A stretch of 64,000 nt of DNA from Yimella sp. cx-51. GTDB taxonomy: Bacteria > Actinomycetota > Actinomycetes > Actinomycetales > Dermatophilaceae. Location of the stretch: positions 1,984,001-2,048,000 of the forward strand of contig NZ_CP072113.1 in the NCBI RefSeq assembly GCF_017654605.1. The letters are read 5' to 3'. Each line of letters begins with the position of its first letter. Positions within the stretch are counted from its first letter, which is position 1. The position numbers and the translations under genes were made by a program. Below the pieces are notes generated by a model that saw nothing but the letters and a program-made list of their open reading frames with translations, did no database searches and had not been told where the DNA came from. Shown piece by piece: positions 43,627-52,418 of the stretch.

Positions 43627-44739
43627 TCACTCGTAGGTGATCGTGACCTCGTCCGTCACCGGGTGCGACTGGCAGGCCAGCACCAACCCGGCAGCGACCT
43701 CGTCCGGCTCGAGGGCGTAGTTGCGGTCCATCGTCACCTCGCCGGACACAACACGCGCACGGCAGGTGCCGCACACTCCGCCGGTGCACGAGAACGGCGC
43801 ATCGGGGCGAGCACGCAGGGTCGCGTCGAGGATCGACTCCTGCTTGGTCGGCATCTCCACGCGCGTCGTGCGGCCGTCCAGATTGACGGTGATGACCGCT
43901 TCGGCGGGAGCTGAGGTGTCGACGTCGACGCGCTGGCGCGGGGTGGTGCCGTCGTCCACGTGGAAGATCTCGTGGTGCACGTGTGATTCGTCAACACCGT
44001 TGTCGGCCAATGACTTCCACGCAGTCTCGACCATCTGGAAGGGGCCGCAGAGGTACCACTCATCGGCGGTGTCGACCGGTAGCAGCGACCCGAAGAGGCG
44101 TTCGAGCTTGTCGGCGTCGATGCGTCCGTTGAGCCACTCGACGTCCTGCGGCTCGCGTGACAGGACGTGCATCAGGTGCACGCGTCCGGGGTACTGGTTC
44201 TTGAGGTCTTCGAGTTCCTCGAGGAACATGATCGACTCGGTGCGCCGGTTGCCGTAGACCAGCGTCACGCGGGAGTCGGGCTCCTCCTCCAGCGCCGAGG
44301 TCAGCAGCGACAGCACCGGCGTGATGCCTGATCCGGCCGCGATGGCGACGTGGTGCCGGGCGCTGGTTTCGGAAGGCGGCGTGGTGAACGAACCGAGCGG
44401 CGACATCACCTCGATGGTGTCGCCGACCTTCACTTCACGGTTGAGCCAGGTCGACATCAGACCACCGTCGACCTCGGCCGAACCGACCCGAATCACCTTG
44501 CGGCGCAACGCTTCCGGCCGCGACATGCAGATCGAGTAAGAACGCCGGGCGTCCTCGCCGTTGATCGTGCGGCGCAGCGTGAGATGTTGCCCGGGCTCGA
44601 AGGAGAACTCCCCGGCGAGCTCGTCGGGCACCTCGAAGGTGATCGCCACAGCCGCAGGCGTGAGTCGCTGGACGTCGGCCACCCGCAACTCGTGGAACTG
44701 CGCTCGGCGGCGGGTCGGGGTGGAAATGAGACCGGTCAC
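43627..44739 (-). CDS. paaE: Phenylacetyl-CoA epoxidase reductase subunit PaaE
   Basis: Passes electrons from NADPH to the PaaA diiron centre. 370 residues. FAD-binding RRSYSICMS, NAD-binding VAIAAGSGITPVLSL and CGPFQMVE are in order. A C-terminal plant-type [2Fe-2S] ferredoxin has CTGGVCGTCRARVVSG and a later Cys in VLACQSHP. The GTG start 44739 lies in a GTGA overlap with the paaD stop and has GAGGAG upstream. A TTG at 44772 is rejected. Last gene of the paaABCDE operon. Confidence 0.95.
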   Translation of the reverse strand: MTGLISTPTRRRAQFHELRVADVQRLTPAAVAITFEVPDELAGEFSFEPGQHLTLRRTINGEDARRSYSICMSRPEALRRKVIRVGSAEVDGGLMSTWLNREVKVGDTIEVMSPLGSFTTPPSETSARHHVAIAAGSGITPVLSLLTSALEEEPDSRVTLVYGNRRTESIMFLEELEDLKNQYPGRVHLMHVLSREPQDVEWLNGRIDADKLERLFGSLLPVDTADEWYLCGPFQMVETAWKSLADNGVDESHVHHEIFHVDDGTTPRQRVDVDTSAPAEAVITVNLDGRTTRVEMPTKQESILDATLRARPDAPFSCTGGVCGTCRARVVSGEVTMDRNYALEPDEVAAGLVLACQSHPVTDEVTITYE

Positions 44740-45233
44740 AGCGGTTTGAACTCCTCGTACGGTTCGCGGCAATCAAGACAACGGCGGAGCGACTTACAGG
44801 CGGTCGAGCCGAATTCCGACACGACCTCCGACTTCTGGTTGCCACACAACGGGCAACTCACCGTCCGGCGGCCCAGCGTCACAGCGGTCGGCCCTGAGGC
44901 CTGGCCGGGAGGGGCAATACCGAATCGCGCCAACGCTTTTCGCCCCTCCTGCGACATCCAATCGGTGGTCCACGCAGGGTTGAGGACGATCTGCACCTGC
45001 GGCGTCCAGCCCTGGCGCTCGATGACCGCCTGCACGGATGCCGTCATCGCCTCCATCGCGGGGCAGCCGCTGTAGGTGGGCGTCATCACCACGCGGACCA
45101 CCCGCGTGCGCGGGTCGGCGCTGAACTCGCGGACGACCCCCAGGTCGTCCAGAGTGATCACGGGGATCTCAGGGTCAGGAACCGACCGGACGGCCCGCTC
45201 CAACTCGGTGATCTGGTCGGTGGTCGTCACCAC
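44736..45233 (-). CDS. paaD: Phenylacetyl-CoA epoxidase maturation protein PaaD
   Basis: A protein of 165 residues of the MIP18/DUF59 family, needed for assembly of the epoxidase iron centre. The N-terminal VPDPEIPVITLDDLGVV and TPTYSGCPAMEAMT are the DUF59 core. The C-terminal zinc-ribbon-like CPLCGN..C..CLDC segment ends the protein. The start is GTG and the gene overlaps both neighbours by a few bases. Position four of five in paaABCDE. Confidence 0.95.
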   Translation of the reverse strand: MVTTTDQITELERAVRSVPDPEIPVITLDDLGVVREFSADPRTRVVRVVMTPTYSGCPAMEAMTASVQAVIERQGWTPQVQIVLNPAWTTDWMSQEGRKALARFGIAPPGQASGPTAVTLGRRTVSCPLCGNQKSEVVSEFGSTACKSLRRCLDCREPYEEFKPL

Positions 45234-46006
45234 TGCGTGGCGTCGGCGTGGGACCGGTGGATGTGTTGCATCTCGGCGAGCAGGTAGCCCATTACTTCTG
45301 AATGCACGCCGATGCGTCCGTCGCGGGAGGTGAACTTCGCGGAGTCGACGTATTCGAGAGTCGCCTCGACGACCACCGTGCAGACGAACTCAGTGGCGGC
45401 ATCGCGCAGGGATGAAGGCAGGACGCCCACTCCGCGCTCGGCAGCCTCGACCGACGCATCGTCGTCGGTGAAGAGTTCGGTGACATAGGGCGCCACGGCT
45501 TCCAGGCCGGCCTGCATGCGGCGATGCGACTCGTCGGTGCCATCGCCCAACCGCAAGACCCACTGGGCGGCATGGTCGCGGTGGTAGGCCACCTCTTTCA
45601 GCGCCTTGCGCGCGACGCCCGCGACCACTTCGTCGTCGCTGTCGACCAGCGCGGAGTAGAGCTCGAACTGGTACGAGGCAAACCACAGCAGTCGGGCCAT
45701 CTCCTCGCCGAAGTCGCCGCGGGGGCGCTCGACGAGGTGCACATTGCGGAACTCGCGCTCGTCACGCAGGTAAGCCAGCGCGTCCTCGTCGCGACCCGTG
45801 CCGTCGAGTTCGCCGACGCGGGTGAGTAGTGCACGCGCCTGACCGAGCTGGTCGAGGGCGATATTGCCCAGCGCCATGTCCTCTTCGATCTGCGGGGCAC
45901 GCGAGACCCACTCGCCCAAGCGCTGGGTGTAGATCAGGGCATCGTCAGCCAGCCCGAGGATGTAGTCAGACGTGCGCGAATCAGTCTGTGTCACAGCGCC
46001 ACTCAC
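45227..46006 (-). CDS. paaC: Phenylacetyl-CoA epoxidase structural subunit PaaC
   Basis: Ferritin-like non-catalytic partner of PaaA, 259 residues. It is all-helical with LGLADDALIYTQRLGEWVSR at the start and ALGNIALDQLGQARALL next. The metal ligands of PaaA are not all conserved, as expected. The start is GTG in an overlap with paaB. With PaaA it forms the oxygenase core. Confidence 0.95.
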   Translation of the reverse strand: MSGAVTQTDSRTSDYILGLADDALIYTQRLGEWVSRAPQIEEDMALGNIALDQLGQARALLTRVGELDGTGRDEDALAYLRDEREFRNVHLVERPRGDFGEEMARLLWFASYQFELYSALVDSDDEVVAGVARKALKEVAYHRDHAAQWVLRLGDGTDESHRRMQAGLEAVAPYVTELFTDDDASVEAAERGVGVLPSSLRDAATEFVCTVVVEATLEYVDSAKFTSRDGRIGVHSEVMGYLLAEMQHIHRSHADATQW

Positions 46007-46299
46007 AGATACTCGACATCCTTCGGCACGTCGTAGAAGGTCGGGTGCCGGTAGACCTTGTCGCCCGCCGGGTCGAAGAAGCTGTCGCGCTCGTCCGGGC
46101 TGTTGGCGGTGATGTCAGCGGCGGCCACCACCCACACCGAGACGCCCTCCTGCCGACGGGTGTAGAGATCGCGTGCATTGCGCAGGGCCATCTGCGCGTC
46201 CGGTGCGTGCAACGAGCCCGCGTGCACATGCGAGAGCCCGCGTTTGCTGCGGACGAAAACCTCGTACAGCGGCCATTCCCGCCGGTCGGTGCTGCTCAC
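46003..46299 (-). CDS. paaB: Phenylacetyl-CoA epoxidase subunit PaaB
   Basis: Small subunit of 98 residues. [20 protein letters not shown] and [16 protein letters not shown] are characteristic. It bridges the PaaAC heterodimers in the complex. The GTG start overlaps the paaA stop by 4 bases. Length and order match other paa operons. Confidence 0.95.
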   Translation of the reverse strand: MSSTDRREWPLYEVFVRSKRGLSHVHAGSLHAPDAQMALRNARDLYTRRQEGVSVWVVAAADITANSPDERDSFFDPAGDKVYRHPTFYDVPKDVEYL

Positions 46300-47336
46300 G
46301 CCACTGCTCCCTGCTGTCGCTGTTCCTGCTTGTCGGCGTAGGCCGTTGCTGCCTCGCGCACCCAGACGCCGTCCTCGTGTGCCCGGACGCGGTGATCCAT
46401 GCGTTGTTCATTGCACGGACCATCGCCCTTGAGCACCCGCCAGAACTCAGTCCAGTCGATCGCACCGAAGTCGAAGTGGCCGCGCTCCTCGTTCCACTTC
46501 AGGTCGGGGTCGGGCAGCTCGATGCCGAGCTTCTGCGCCTGCGGGACGGTCATGTCGACGAACTTCTGGCGCAGTTCGTCATTGGCGAAGCGCTTGATGC
46601 CCCACGCCATCGACTGCGCCGTGCGGCCGTCCCCTGCGTGCTCACCGGTGTCGGGCGGACCGAACATCATCAGCGCCGGCCACCACCAACGGTTCGCGGC
46701 GTCCTGCACCATCGCTTTCTGCCGCTCGGTGCCCTGCGACATCGTGTACAGCGACTCGAAACCTTGACGCTGGTGGAACGACTCCTCCTTGCAGACGCGG
46801 ATCATCGCCCGCGCGTACGGCCCGTAGGAGCAGCGGCACAGCGGCACCTGGTTCATGATCGCGGCGCCGTCGACCAGCCAGCCGATCGCGCCCACGTCGG
46901 CCCAGGTGAGCGTCGGGTAGTTGAAGATCGAGGAGTACTTCTGCTTGCCCGAGTGCAGCTTGTCGAGCAGTTCGCTGCGGTCGACACCGAGCGTCTCCGC
47001 AGCGGAGTAGAGGTAGAGCCCGTGCCCCGCTTCGTCCTGCACCTTGGCGATGAGAATCGCCTTGCGGCGCAACGACGGCGCGCGGGTGATCCAGTTGCCC
47101 TCGGGCTGCATACCGATGATCTCGGAGTGCGCGTGCTGCGCGATCTGCCGGATGAGGGTCTGGCGATAGGCGTCGGGCATCGCATCGCGCGGTTCGATAC
47201 GCAGGTCGGCCTCGATGAGGTCGTCGAAGTCACCGCCCTGTCCCCTGGTGGTCGCGCTGTCGATCACGTCGTCCAGCGCCCCGCCCTCGGCGGCGTTGAG
47301 GGCTTCGTCGGGCTCACCGAAATCGTTGCCGTACAT
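46296..47336 (-). CDS. paaA: Phenylacetyl-CoA epoxidase catalytic subunit PaaA
   Basis: Diiron oxygenase subunit of 346 residues that epoxidises the ring of phenylacetyl-CoA. Iron ligands are in [12 protein letters not shown] and [12 protein letters not shown], the two E..H pairs. I chose ATG 47336 ([12 protein letters not shown]) over an upstream frame that crosses the promoter. First gene of paaABCDE. The ring-opening and beta-oxidation genes (paaZ, paaG, paaF) are not in the window. Upstream lie a CRP-like site and a palindrome. Confidence 0.96.
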   Translation of the reverse strand: MYGNDFGEPDEALNAAEGGALDDVIDSATTRGQGGDFDDLIEADLRIEPRDAMPDAYRQTLIRQIAQHAHSEIIGMQPEGNWITRAPSLRRKAILIAKVQDEAGHGLYLYSAAETLGVDRSELLDKLHSGKQKYSSIFNYPTLTWADVGAIGWLVDGAAIMNQVPLCRCSYGPYARAMIRVCKEESFHQRQGFESLYTMSQGTERQKAMVQDAANRWWWPALMMFGPPDTGEHAGDGRTAQSMAWGIKRFANDELRQKFVDMTVPQAQKLGIELPDPDLKWNEERGHFDFGAIDWTEFWRVLKGDGPCNEQRMDHRVRAHEDGVWVREAATAYADKQEQRQQGAVA

Positions 47337-47345
47337 GTTCGCCAG

Positions 47346-47379
47346 TGTGACCCGTATTACACGAAATTGCAATATTGCA
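47346..47379. promoter_or_regulatory. Candidate operators upstream of paaA
   Basis: TGTGACCCGTATTACA (47346-47361) is a CRP/GlxR-type site with one mismatch. TGCAATATTGCA (47368-47379) is a perfect 12-base palindrome. A -10-like TAATAC on the minus strand overlaps the first site. They lie 10 to 43 bases before the paaA start. Confidence 0.5.
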
Positions 47380-47453
47380 GCTGCGCGTCACAGCGAGGTT
47401 CGCGCCGCGGACCGGCCACACCCCGGCTCGTTGCGGCTGCGAGAATCAGCCGA

Positions 47454-48011
47454 ATGAGTGATGCAAGTGTGCGGACGGCCCGAGCGGACGATCTTTCCGC
47501 GGTCGGCGAAGTGCAGGCTGCGGTGTGGCGCGCGGCCCTCGCCGATGTCGTGGACCCAGCAACTCTTGCCTCGTTCGAACCGAGCAACTTCGAAGCGGCC
47601 TGGCGCGAATCGCTGGCCCAACCGCCCTCGCCGCTGCACCGCCTCCTGGTCGCCACTGAACTCGACGACACGGTCGGATTTGTCGCCATCGGCCCCGCCG
47701 AAAGCAGCGGCAGTGGCGAGATCCTCGCCGGCGGCGTCCTGCCCGAGCGACGCGGACGCGGCCATGGCTCGCGACTGCTCAACGCCGCCATCGACACCCT
47801 CGCGGTGAACGACATCGATCACGTCCGCGTGCGCGTGCCTGAGCGCGACACTCCCCTGGTGCGCTTCCTGGCCGAAGCCGGTTTTGCACTCTCCGGCAAC
47901 TTTGTCGACCGCGTCATCAATTCAGATGGTGACACCCTGCGTGAGATCGAACTACACACCGGCGTCGGCGACACCGGCCCCGACGAACAACCGCATGACC
48001 ACGCTCACTGA
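47454..48011 (+). CDS. GNAT family N-acetyltransferase
   Basis: Acetyl-CoA-dependent transferase of 185 residues. VRTARADDLSAVGEVQAAVW opens the fold. The acetyl-CoA loop is LPERRGRGHGSRLLNAA near residues 97-113. The rest of the fold ends with RFLAEAGFALSG. The substrate is unknown. It is divergent from paaA and overlaps the azlC start by 17 bases, so it is likely co-translated with the exporter genes. Confidence 0.88.
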   Translation: MSDASVRTARADDLSAVGEVQAAVWRAALADVVDPATLASFEPSNFEAAWRESLAQPPSPLHRLLVATELDDTVGFVAIGPAESSGSGEILAGGVLPERRGRGHGSRLLNAAIDTLAVNDIDHVRVRVPERDTPLVRFLAEAGFALSGNFVDRVINSDGDTLREIELHTGVGDTGPDEQPHDHAH

Positions 48012-48804
48012 GCAAACGAAACCTGTTGCCAGACAGGGACTTTGGGTAGGTATTGCAACCGGCCTGTACGGCACCAGCTTCGGCGCTCTGGCGGTGGCGG
48101 CCGGCCTCAACATTCCGCAGGCGATGGTGCTATCGCTGTTGCTGTTCAGCGGTGGTTCGCAGTTCGCGGTCGTCGGCGTGATCGCGTCCGGCGGTACGGG
48201 CCTTGCCGCCGTGACCACCAGCACCCTGCTCGGCCTTCGCAATGCCTTCTACGGGCTGCAGGTCTCACGGCTGCTGGATGCGACCGGACCACGCAAGGTG
48301 CTCGCCGCCCACCTGACCATCGACGAGTCGACCGCGGTTGCGATCGCCCAGCCCGATCGCGAGCGCACCAAGGTCGGGTTCTGGTGGACCGGGCTGTCGG
48401 TTTTTCTCTTCTGGAATCTCATGACCTTCGTCGGCGCCGTGCTGGGCAACGCCCTCGGCGATCCGAAGAAATGGGGTCTCGACGCCGCCGCCTCCGGTGC
48501 ATTCATCGCACTGCTCTGGCCACGATTGACGAATACCCGCACCCGCATCACCGCAGTCGCCGCTGCGAGCATCGCGCTCCTCGTGTCGCCCCACGCCCCG
48601 GCCGGCACGCCGATCCTCATTGCCGCGTTGGCGGCTGTGGTGGCCGGTGCGCTCCCTGACGCCTCGGAGGGCGACGACGGCGAAGCGATCATCGACGAGG
48701 ATCTCCCCCATCCGCAGTTGGATCACTCGCCCTTCGCTGACGACGGGTCATTGCTCACGCGCCGCGAGTGGCGCGAGCGCCGACACCAGGGCGGTGCCTC
48801 GTGA
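47995..48804 (+). CDS. azlC: AzlC family branched-chain amino acid exporter, large subunit
   Basis: Membrane protein of 269 residues with about seven helices. GLWVGIATGLYGTSFGALAV, LLLFSGGSQFAVVGVI and LGLRNAFYGLQVSRLL are AzlC/BrnF hallmarks. With AzlD it exports branched-chain amino acids or similar compounds. A charged tail of 45 residues follows the last helix. The start overlaps the GNAT gene by 17 bases and the stop overlaps azlD by 4. Confidence 0.92.
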   Translation: MTTLTEQTKPVARQGLWVGIATGLYGTSFGALAVAAGLNIPQAMVLSLLLFSGGSQFAVVGVIASGGTGLAAVTTSTLLGLRNAFYGLQVSRLLDATGPRKVLAAHLTIDESTAVAIAQPDRERTKVGFWWTGLSVFLFWNLMTFVGAVLGNALGDPKKWGLDAAASGAFIALLWPRLTNTRTRITAVAAASIALLVSPHAPAGTPILIAALAAVVAGALPDASEGDDGEAIIDEDLPHPQLDHSPFADDGSLLTRREWRERRHQGGAS

Positions 48805-49115
48805 GCCTCTGGACCACGGTGATCCTGGCCGGCGCGTTGTCGCTGGCCACGAAGCTGCTCGGCTATCTCATCCCGCACGAATGGCTGGACGGCCCGCTGG
48901 TCAGCCGTGTCATGAAGTACCTGCCGATCGCCTTGCTGGCAGCGCTGGTGGCCGTGCAGACCTTCGGCGGTTCCAATGGCTCGGTGGTGCTGGACGCGCG
49001 GGCAGCCGGATTGCTGGTGGCGACCATCGCCTTGTGCCTGCGAGCGCCGTTCCTGCTGGTCATCGTGCTGGCCGGGGCGAGCGCGGCGATCCTGAGAGCG
49101 TTCGGGATCGGCTGA
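48801..49115 (+). CDS. azlD: AzlD family branched-chain amino acid exporter, small subunit
   Basis: Small membrane protein of 104 residues with four helices, including TTVILAGALSLATKLLGYLI and YLPIALLAALVAVQTF. The GTG start at 48801 lies in a GTGA overlap with azlC. AzlD is the required partner of AzlC. Its end is 25 bases from the convergent GntR gene. Confidence 0.9.
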   Translation: MSLWTTVILAGALSLATKLLGYLIPHEWLDGPLVSRVMKYLPIALLAALVAVQTFGGSNGSVVLDARAAGLLVATIALCLRAPFLLVIVLAGASAAILRAFGIG

Positions 49116-49139
49116 ACAACCACCCCTGCCGGCGCGAGC

Positions 49140-49871
49140 TCAGAGGTGCAACCTGGGCATTGCCTCGTACGCCGACCAGATGTGCTGTTCGACCAGGTCG
49201 GCCGCTTCGTCCGCCGACTTGGCGTCGATGGCCGCCATGATCGCGTGGTGCTGCGAGCGCAACTGGCCACGCAGCGCCGCCCACTGCTCACCATCGGCCT
49301 CGTCGAAGCCCCACATGATCGGCTGTCGCATCGATTCGCGGATGGCGACAGTGAGATCGGCGGCCAGCGTGTTGCCGGCGCCGCGGGCGATCGCGACATG
49401 GAAGTCGGTGTCGTAGCGGTTGAACTCCGCGCGACTGAGGGCGTCGTCGTCCATCGCCTCGAGGGCATCGCGCATCCGTCCGCGTGCCTCGTGATCGGCG
49501 TGCACACTCGCCAGCGAGCTGGACAACCGCTCCAGCACGACGCGCACCTGGGTGACATCGCGCGCCGGGAAGTTGGCCAGGGCCACGTGCATACGCAGCA
49601 TTCGGGTGAGGGCGACATGGGGCTGCCCCATGACCATCGTGCCGCCGGCAGCACCCGCACCCACGCTGGAGCGAAGCACTCCGTTGGCCTGCAGGGTGCG
49701 CACGGCCTCGCGCACCGCGGCCCGGCTCACGCCCAGTTGAGCGGCGAACTCGCGCTCGGCCGGCAGCGTCGACCCGCGCACCAGACGTCCGTCGAGGATT
49801 CGCTCCTCGATCCACGCGACGACGATCTCCCAGGCCTTGGCGCCGACCGGGCGCTCGACTTCTTCGATCAC
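49140..49871 (-). CDS. FadR/GntR-family regulator of lactate genes (LldR-like)
   Basis: Repressor-type regulator of 243 residues. The winged helix-turn-helix is in GSTLPAEREFAAQLGVSRAA then VREAVRTLQANGVL. The C-terminal FCD effector domain has DTDFHVAIARGAGN and a late HH pair (SQHHAIMAAI). I chose GTG 49871; the open frame to 49970 crosses the operator region. It is divergent from the lactate permease and LutABC genes, with TGGT-ACCA palindromes between them, so L-lactate is the likely effector. Confidence 0.9.
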   Translation of the reverse strand: MIEEVERPVGAKAWEIVVAWIEERILDGRLVRGSTLPAEREFAAQLGVSRAAVREAVRTLQANGVLRSSVGAGAAGGTMVMGQPHVALTRMLRMHVALANFPARDVTQVRVVLERLSSSLASVHADHEARGRMRDALEAMDDDALSRAEFNRYDTDFHVAIARGAGNTLAADLTVAIRESMRQPIMWGFDEADGEQWAALRGQLRSQHHAIMAAIDAKSADEAADLVEQHIWSAYEAMPRLHL

Positions 49872-49911
49872 GTATGCAGCGTAAGTGCTTGCGTATCTAT
49901 CACGAGCCGCT

Positions 49912-49941
49912 ATGGTGTGCATCACACCATTGGTAGGACCA
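49912..49941. promoter_or_regulatory. Operators between the regulator and lctP
   Basis: ATGGTGTG-CAT-CACACCAT (49912-49930) is a perfect 8-base-arm palindrome. TGGTAGGACCA (49931-49941) is a second, of TGGT-N3-ACCA form, the usual FadR-subfamily pattern. They abut and lie 19 bases before the permease ATG, so they probably bind the divergent GntR protein. Confidence 0.7.
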
Positions 49942-49959
49942 TTAGCTCGGAAGGCAGTC

Positions 49960-51678
49960 ATGACGACCACCTACACCCCGCCGCTCGCCCCGGTGGCCGA
50001 CAGTCTCTGGCTGTCCGCCCTGGTCGGCATGCTGCCGTTGCTGACCGTTTTCATCACCCTGGGCGGGCTGCGCTGGAAAGCGCACTGGGCCGGCCTGACC
50101 GCTTTGGTAGTGTCGATCCTGGTGGCGATCCTCGCCTTCGACATGCCCGCAAAGCTCGCCTTCCTCTCCGCGAGCGAAGGCGCCGTCTTCGGCATCTTCC
50201 CGATCATGTGGATCGTCTTCTGCGCGATCGTGCTCTACCAGGTCACAGTGGTGAGCGGCCGCTTCGACGACCTGCGCGCAACCTTCCACCTGATCTCGGA
50301 CGACCCACGCATCCAGGCGATCATCATCGCCTTCTGCTTCGGCGCCATGCTCGAAGCCCTGGCCGGTTTCGGCGCACCTGTCGCGATCACCGGCGTCATG
50401 CTGATGGCGATCGGCTTCTCCCCGCTGAAGGCCGCCGCCGTCGCACTGCTGGCCAACACCGCACCGGTCGCCTTCGGCGCGGTCGGTACGCCGATCATCA
50501 CCGCAGGCACCCTCACCAAGATCGACTACAACGAGATCGGTGCCTACGTCGGTCACCAGACCCCGATCCTCGCTCTCTTCGTCCCGCTGATGCTCGTGGC
50601 GCTGGTGGACGGCAAGCGCGGCATGAAGCAGACCTGGCCGATCGCGATCGTCGTCGGCATCGCCTTCGGTGTCGCCCAGTGGGTCTCGGCCACCTGGATC
50701 TCGGTCGAACTGACCGACGTGATCGGCGCGCTCGTCGCCCTCGCAGCAGCCGTGATCATGCTCCGCTTCTGGCAGCCGCAGGGCCGCGACGAAGCCCTGG
50801 CGGACCTCGCCGTCGCCCGCAAGCGCGAACTGGCGATGGTCGGCACCGGCGGCAGCGGTGAAGGCGGCGACGCTGGCTCCGACTCCCCCGAAGAGGCCAA
50901 GGAAGACCTCAGCGCCCACGCGAAGTCGCTCACGCCCGGACGTATCTTCATGGCGTTGTTCCCCTACCTGCTGGTGATCGTCGTCTTCGCCTCGGCCAAG
51001 CTCATCGAACCCATCAAGAAGTTCCTGGTCGGCACCGACCGTCCGATCGAATGGCCCGGCCTGCACGGCGAGATCGTCAACGCCAAGGGCGTGGTCTCCA
51101 AGACCACCATCTACAACTTCCAGTGGCTCTCCTCCCCCGGCACGCTGCTGCTGATCTGCTCGCTGATCGTCGCGCTGGTCTACAAGGTGTCGCTGGCCAA
51201 GTGGGCCAAGGAGTTCGCCGACAGCGCGGTCAAGCTGCGCTTCGCCTTCCTCACCGTCGCCTCCGTGCTGGCGCTGGCCTACGTGATGAACCTGTCGGGT
51301 CAGACGATCACCATCGGCACCTGGATCGCCGGCACCGGCACCGCCTTCGCCTTCCTCTCCCCGATCCTGGGCTGGCTCGGCACCGCGGTGACCGGCTCCG
51401 ACACCAGCGCCAACGCGCTGTTCGCAACGCTGCAGCAGACCGCTGCGCAGAAGGCCGGCATCGACCCGACCCTGCTCGTGGCGGCCAACTCCTCCGGTGG
51501 TGTCGTCGGCAAGATGATCAGCCCGCAGAACCTCACCATCGCGGCCACCTCGGTCGGCCTGCTCGGCAAGGAATCGGAGATCTTCCGCAAGGTCGTGCTC
51601 TGGTCGCTCGGTCTGCTGGCACTGATGTGCGTGCTCGTCGGTCTGCAGGCCACCGTCCTGTCCTGGATGCTGCCCTGA
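49960..51678 (+). CDS. lctP: L-lactate permease
   Basis: Proton-coupled lactate transporter of 572 residues, about 13 membrane helices. CFGAMLEALAGFGAPVAITG and LLANTAPVAFGAVGTPI are LctP signatures, as is ANSSGGVVGKMISPQNLTIA near the C-terminus. A charged cytoplasmic loop of about 45 residues (about 280-325) divides the halves. It begins just after the divergent operators. Its stop overlaps the lutA start (TGATG). Confidence 0.96.
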   Translation: MTTTYTPPLAPVADSLWLSALVGMLPLLTVFITLGGLRWKAHWAGLTALVVSILVAILAFDMPAKLAFLSASEGAVFGIFPIMWIVFCAIVLYQVTVVSGRFDDLRATFHLISDDPRIQAIIIAFCFGAMLEALAGFGAPVAITGVMLMAIGFSPLKAAAVALLANTAPVAFGAVGTPIITAGTLTKIDYNEIGAYVGHQTPILALFVPLMLVALVDGKRGMKQTWPIAIVVGIAFGVAQWVSATWISVELTDVIGALVALAAAVIMLRFWQPQGRDEALADLAVARKRELAMVGTGGSGEGGDAGSDSPEEAKEDLSAHAKSLTPGRIFMALFPYLLVIVVFASAKLIEPIKKFLVGTDRPIEWPGLHGEIVNAKGVVSKTTIYNFQWLSSPGTLLLICSLIVALVYKVSLAKWAKEFADSAVKLRFAFLTVASVLALAYVMNLSGQTITIGTWIAGTGTAFAFLSPILGWLGTAVTGSDTSANALFATLQQTAAQKAGIDPTLLVAANSSGGVVGKMISPQNLTIAATSVGLLGKESEIFRKVVLWSLGLLALMCVLVGLQATVLSWMLP

Positions 51679-52418
51679 TGCGCGTCGCACTCTTCGCCAC
51701 CTGCTTCAACGACACGATGTGGCCCGAAACCCCCAAGGCGACCGTGCGTCTGCTGCGGCGCCTCGGGGTGGAGGTGGAGTTCCCGCCGGAGCAGACCTGC
51801 TGCGGCCAGATGTTCACCAACACCGGCTACGCCGATGAGGCCATCCCGCTCGCGCGCTCCTTCGTGGACGTCTTTGAGGGCTACGACGCGGTGGTCTCGG
51901 TCAGCGGTTCGTGCACCGGCTCGGTGCGCGAGCAGTACGGCGACCTGGCCAAGCGCAGCGGAGACACCGCGCTGGTCGACGGCGTGGCCAAGGTCGCGCC
52001 CAAGACCTACGAACTCTCTGAGTTCATCGTGGACGTCCTTGGCGTCACCGACGTCGGCGCCTACTTCCCGCACCGGGTCACCTATCACCCGACCTGCCAC
52101 TCGCTGCGCATGTTGAAGGTGGGCGACCGGCCGCTGCAACTGCTACGCGAGGTGCGGGGCATCGACCTGGTCGACCTGCCCTCGGCCACCGAGTGCTGCG
52201 GCTTCGGCGGCACCTTCGCGATGAAGAACGCCGACGTGTCGGTCGCGATGGGTAGCGACAAGGTGCGCCACATCCGGGAGACCGAGGCCGAGGTGGTCGT
52301 GGCCGGCGACAACTCGTGCCTGGCACAGATCGGCGGTCTGTTGGAGCGTCAGCGGGCCGGGGTGCGCACGATGCACCTGGCGGAGATCCTTGCGTCCACC
52401 GAACAGGAAGCGTCATGA
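51678..52418 (+). CDS. lutA: L-lactate oxidase subunit LutA/LldE
   Basis: Iron-sulfur subunit of 246 residues with two CCG domains: PPEQTCCGQMFTNTGYADEA early and SATECCGFGGTFAMKN late, which bind clusters or flavin-linked cofactors. Part of the cytoplasmic LutABC L-lactate dehydrogenase that feeds electrons to the quinone pool. It overlaps lctP and lutB by a few bases, so the operon is lctP-lutA-lutB-lutC. Confidence 0.96.
   Translation: MRVALFATCFNDTMWPETPKATVRLLRRLGVEVEFPPEQTCCGQMFTNTGYADEAIPLARSFVDVFEGYDAVVSVSGSCTGSVREQYGDLAKRSGDTALVDGVAKVAPKTYELSEFIVDVLGVTDVGAYFPHRVTYHPTCHSLRMLKVGDRPLQLLREVRGIDLVDLPSATECCGFGGTFAMKNADVSVAMGSDKVRHIRETEAEVVVAGDNSCLAQIGGLLERQRAGVRTMHLAEILASTEQEAS

Noticed and set aside
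43505-43789. Minus-strand frame of 94 codons at the paaE end
   Set aside because: It overlaps paaE out of phase with no recognisable product.
49146-50861. Plus-strand frame of 571 codons across the GntR gene and lctP
   Set aside because: It crosses the operator region and both real genes out of phase; no domain is visible.
49942-51690. Minus-strand open frame of 582 codons opposite lctP
   Set aside because: The translation is an Asp/Glu/Gly/Gln/His-rich mirror of the permease codons, and lctP is certain by its signatures.
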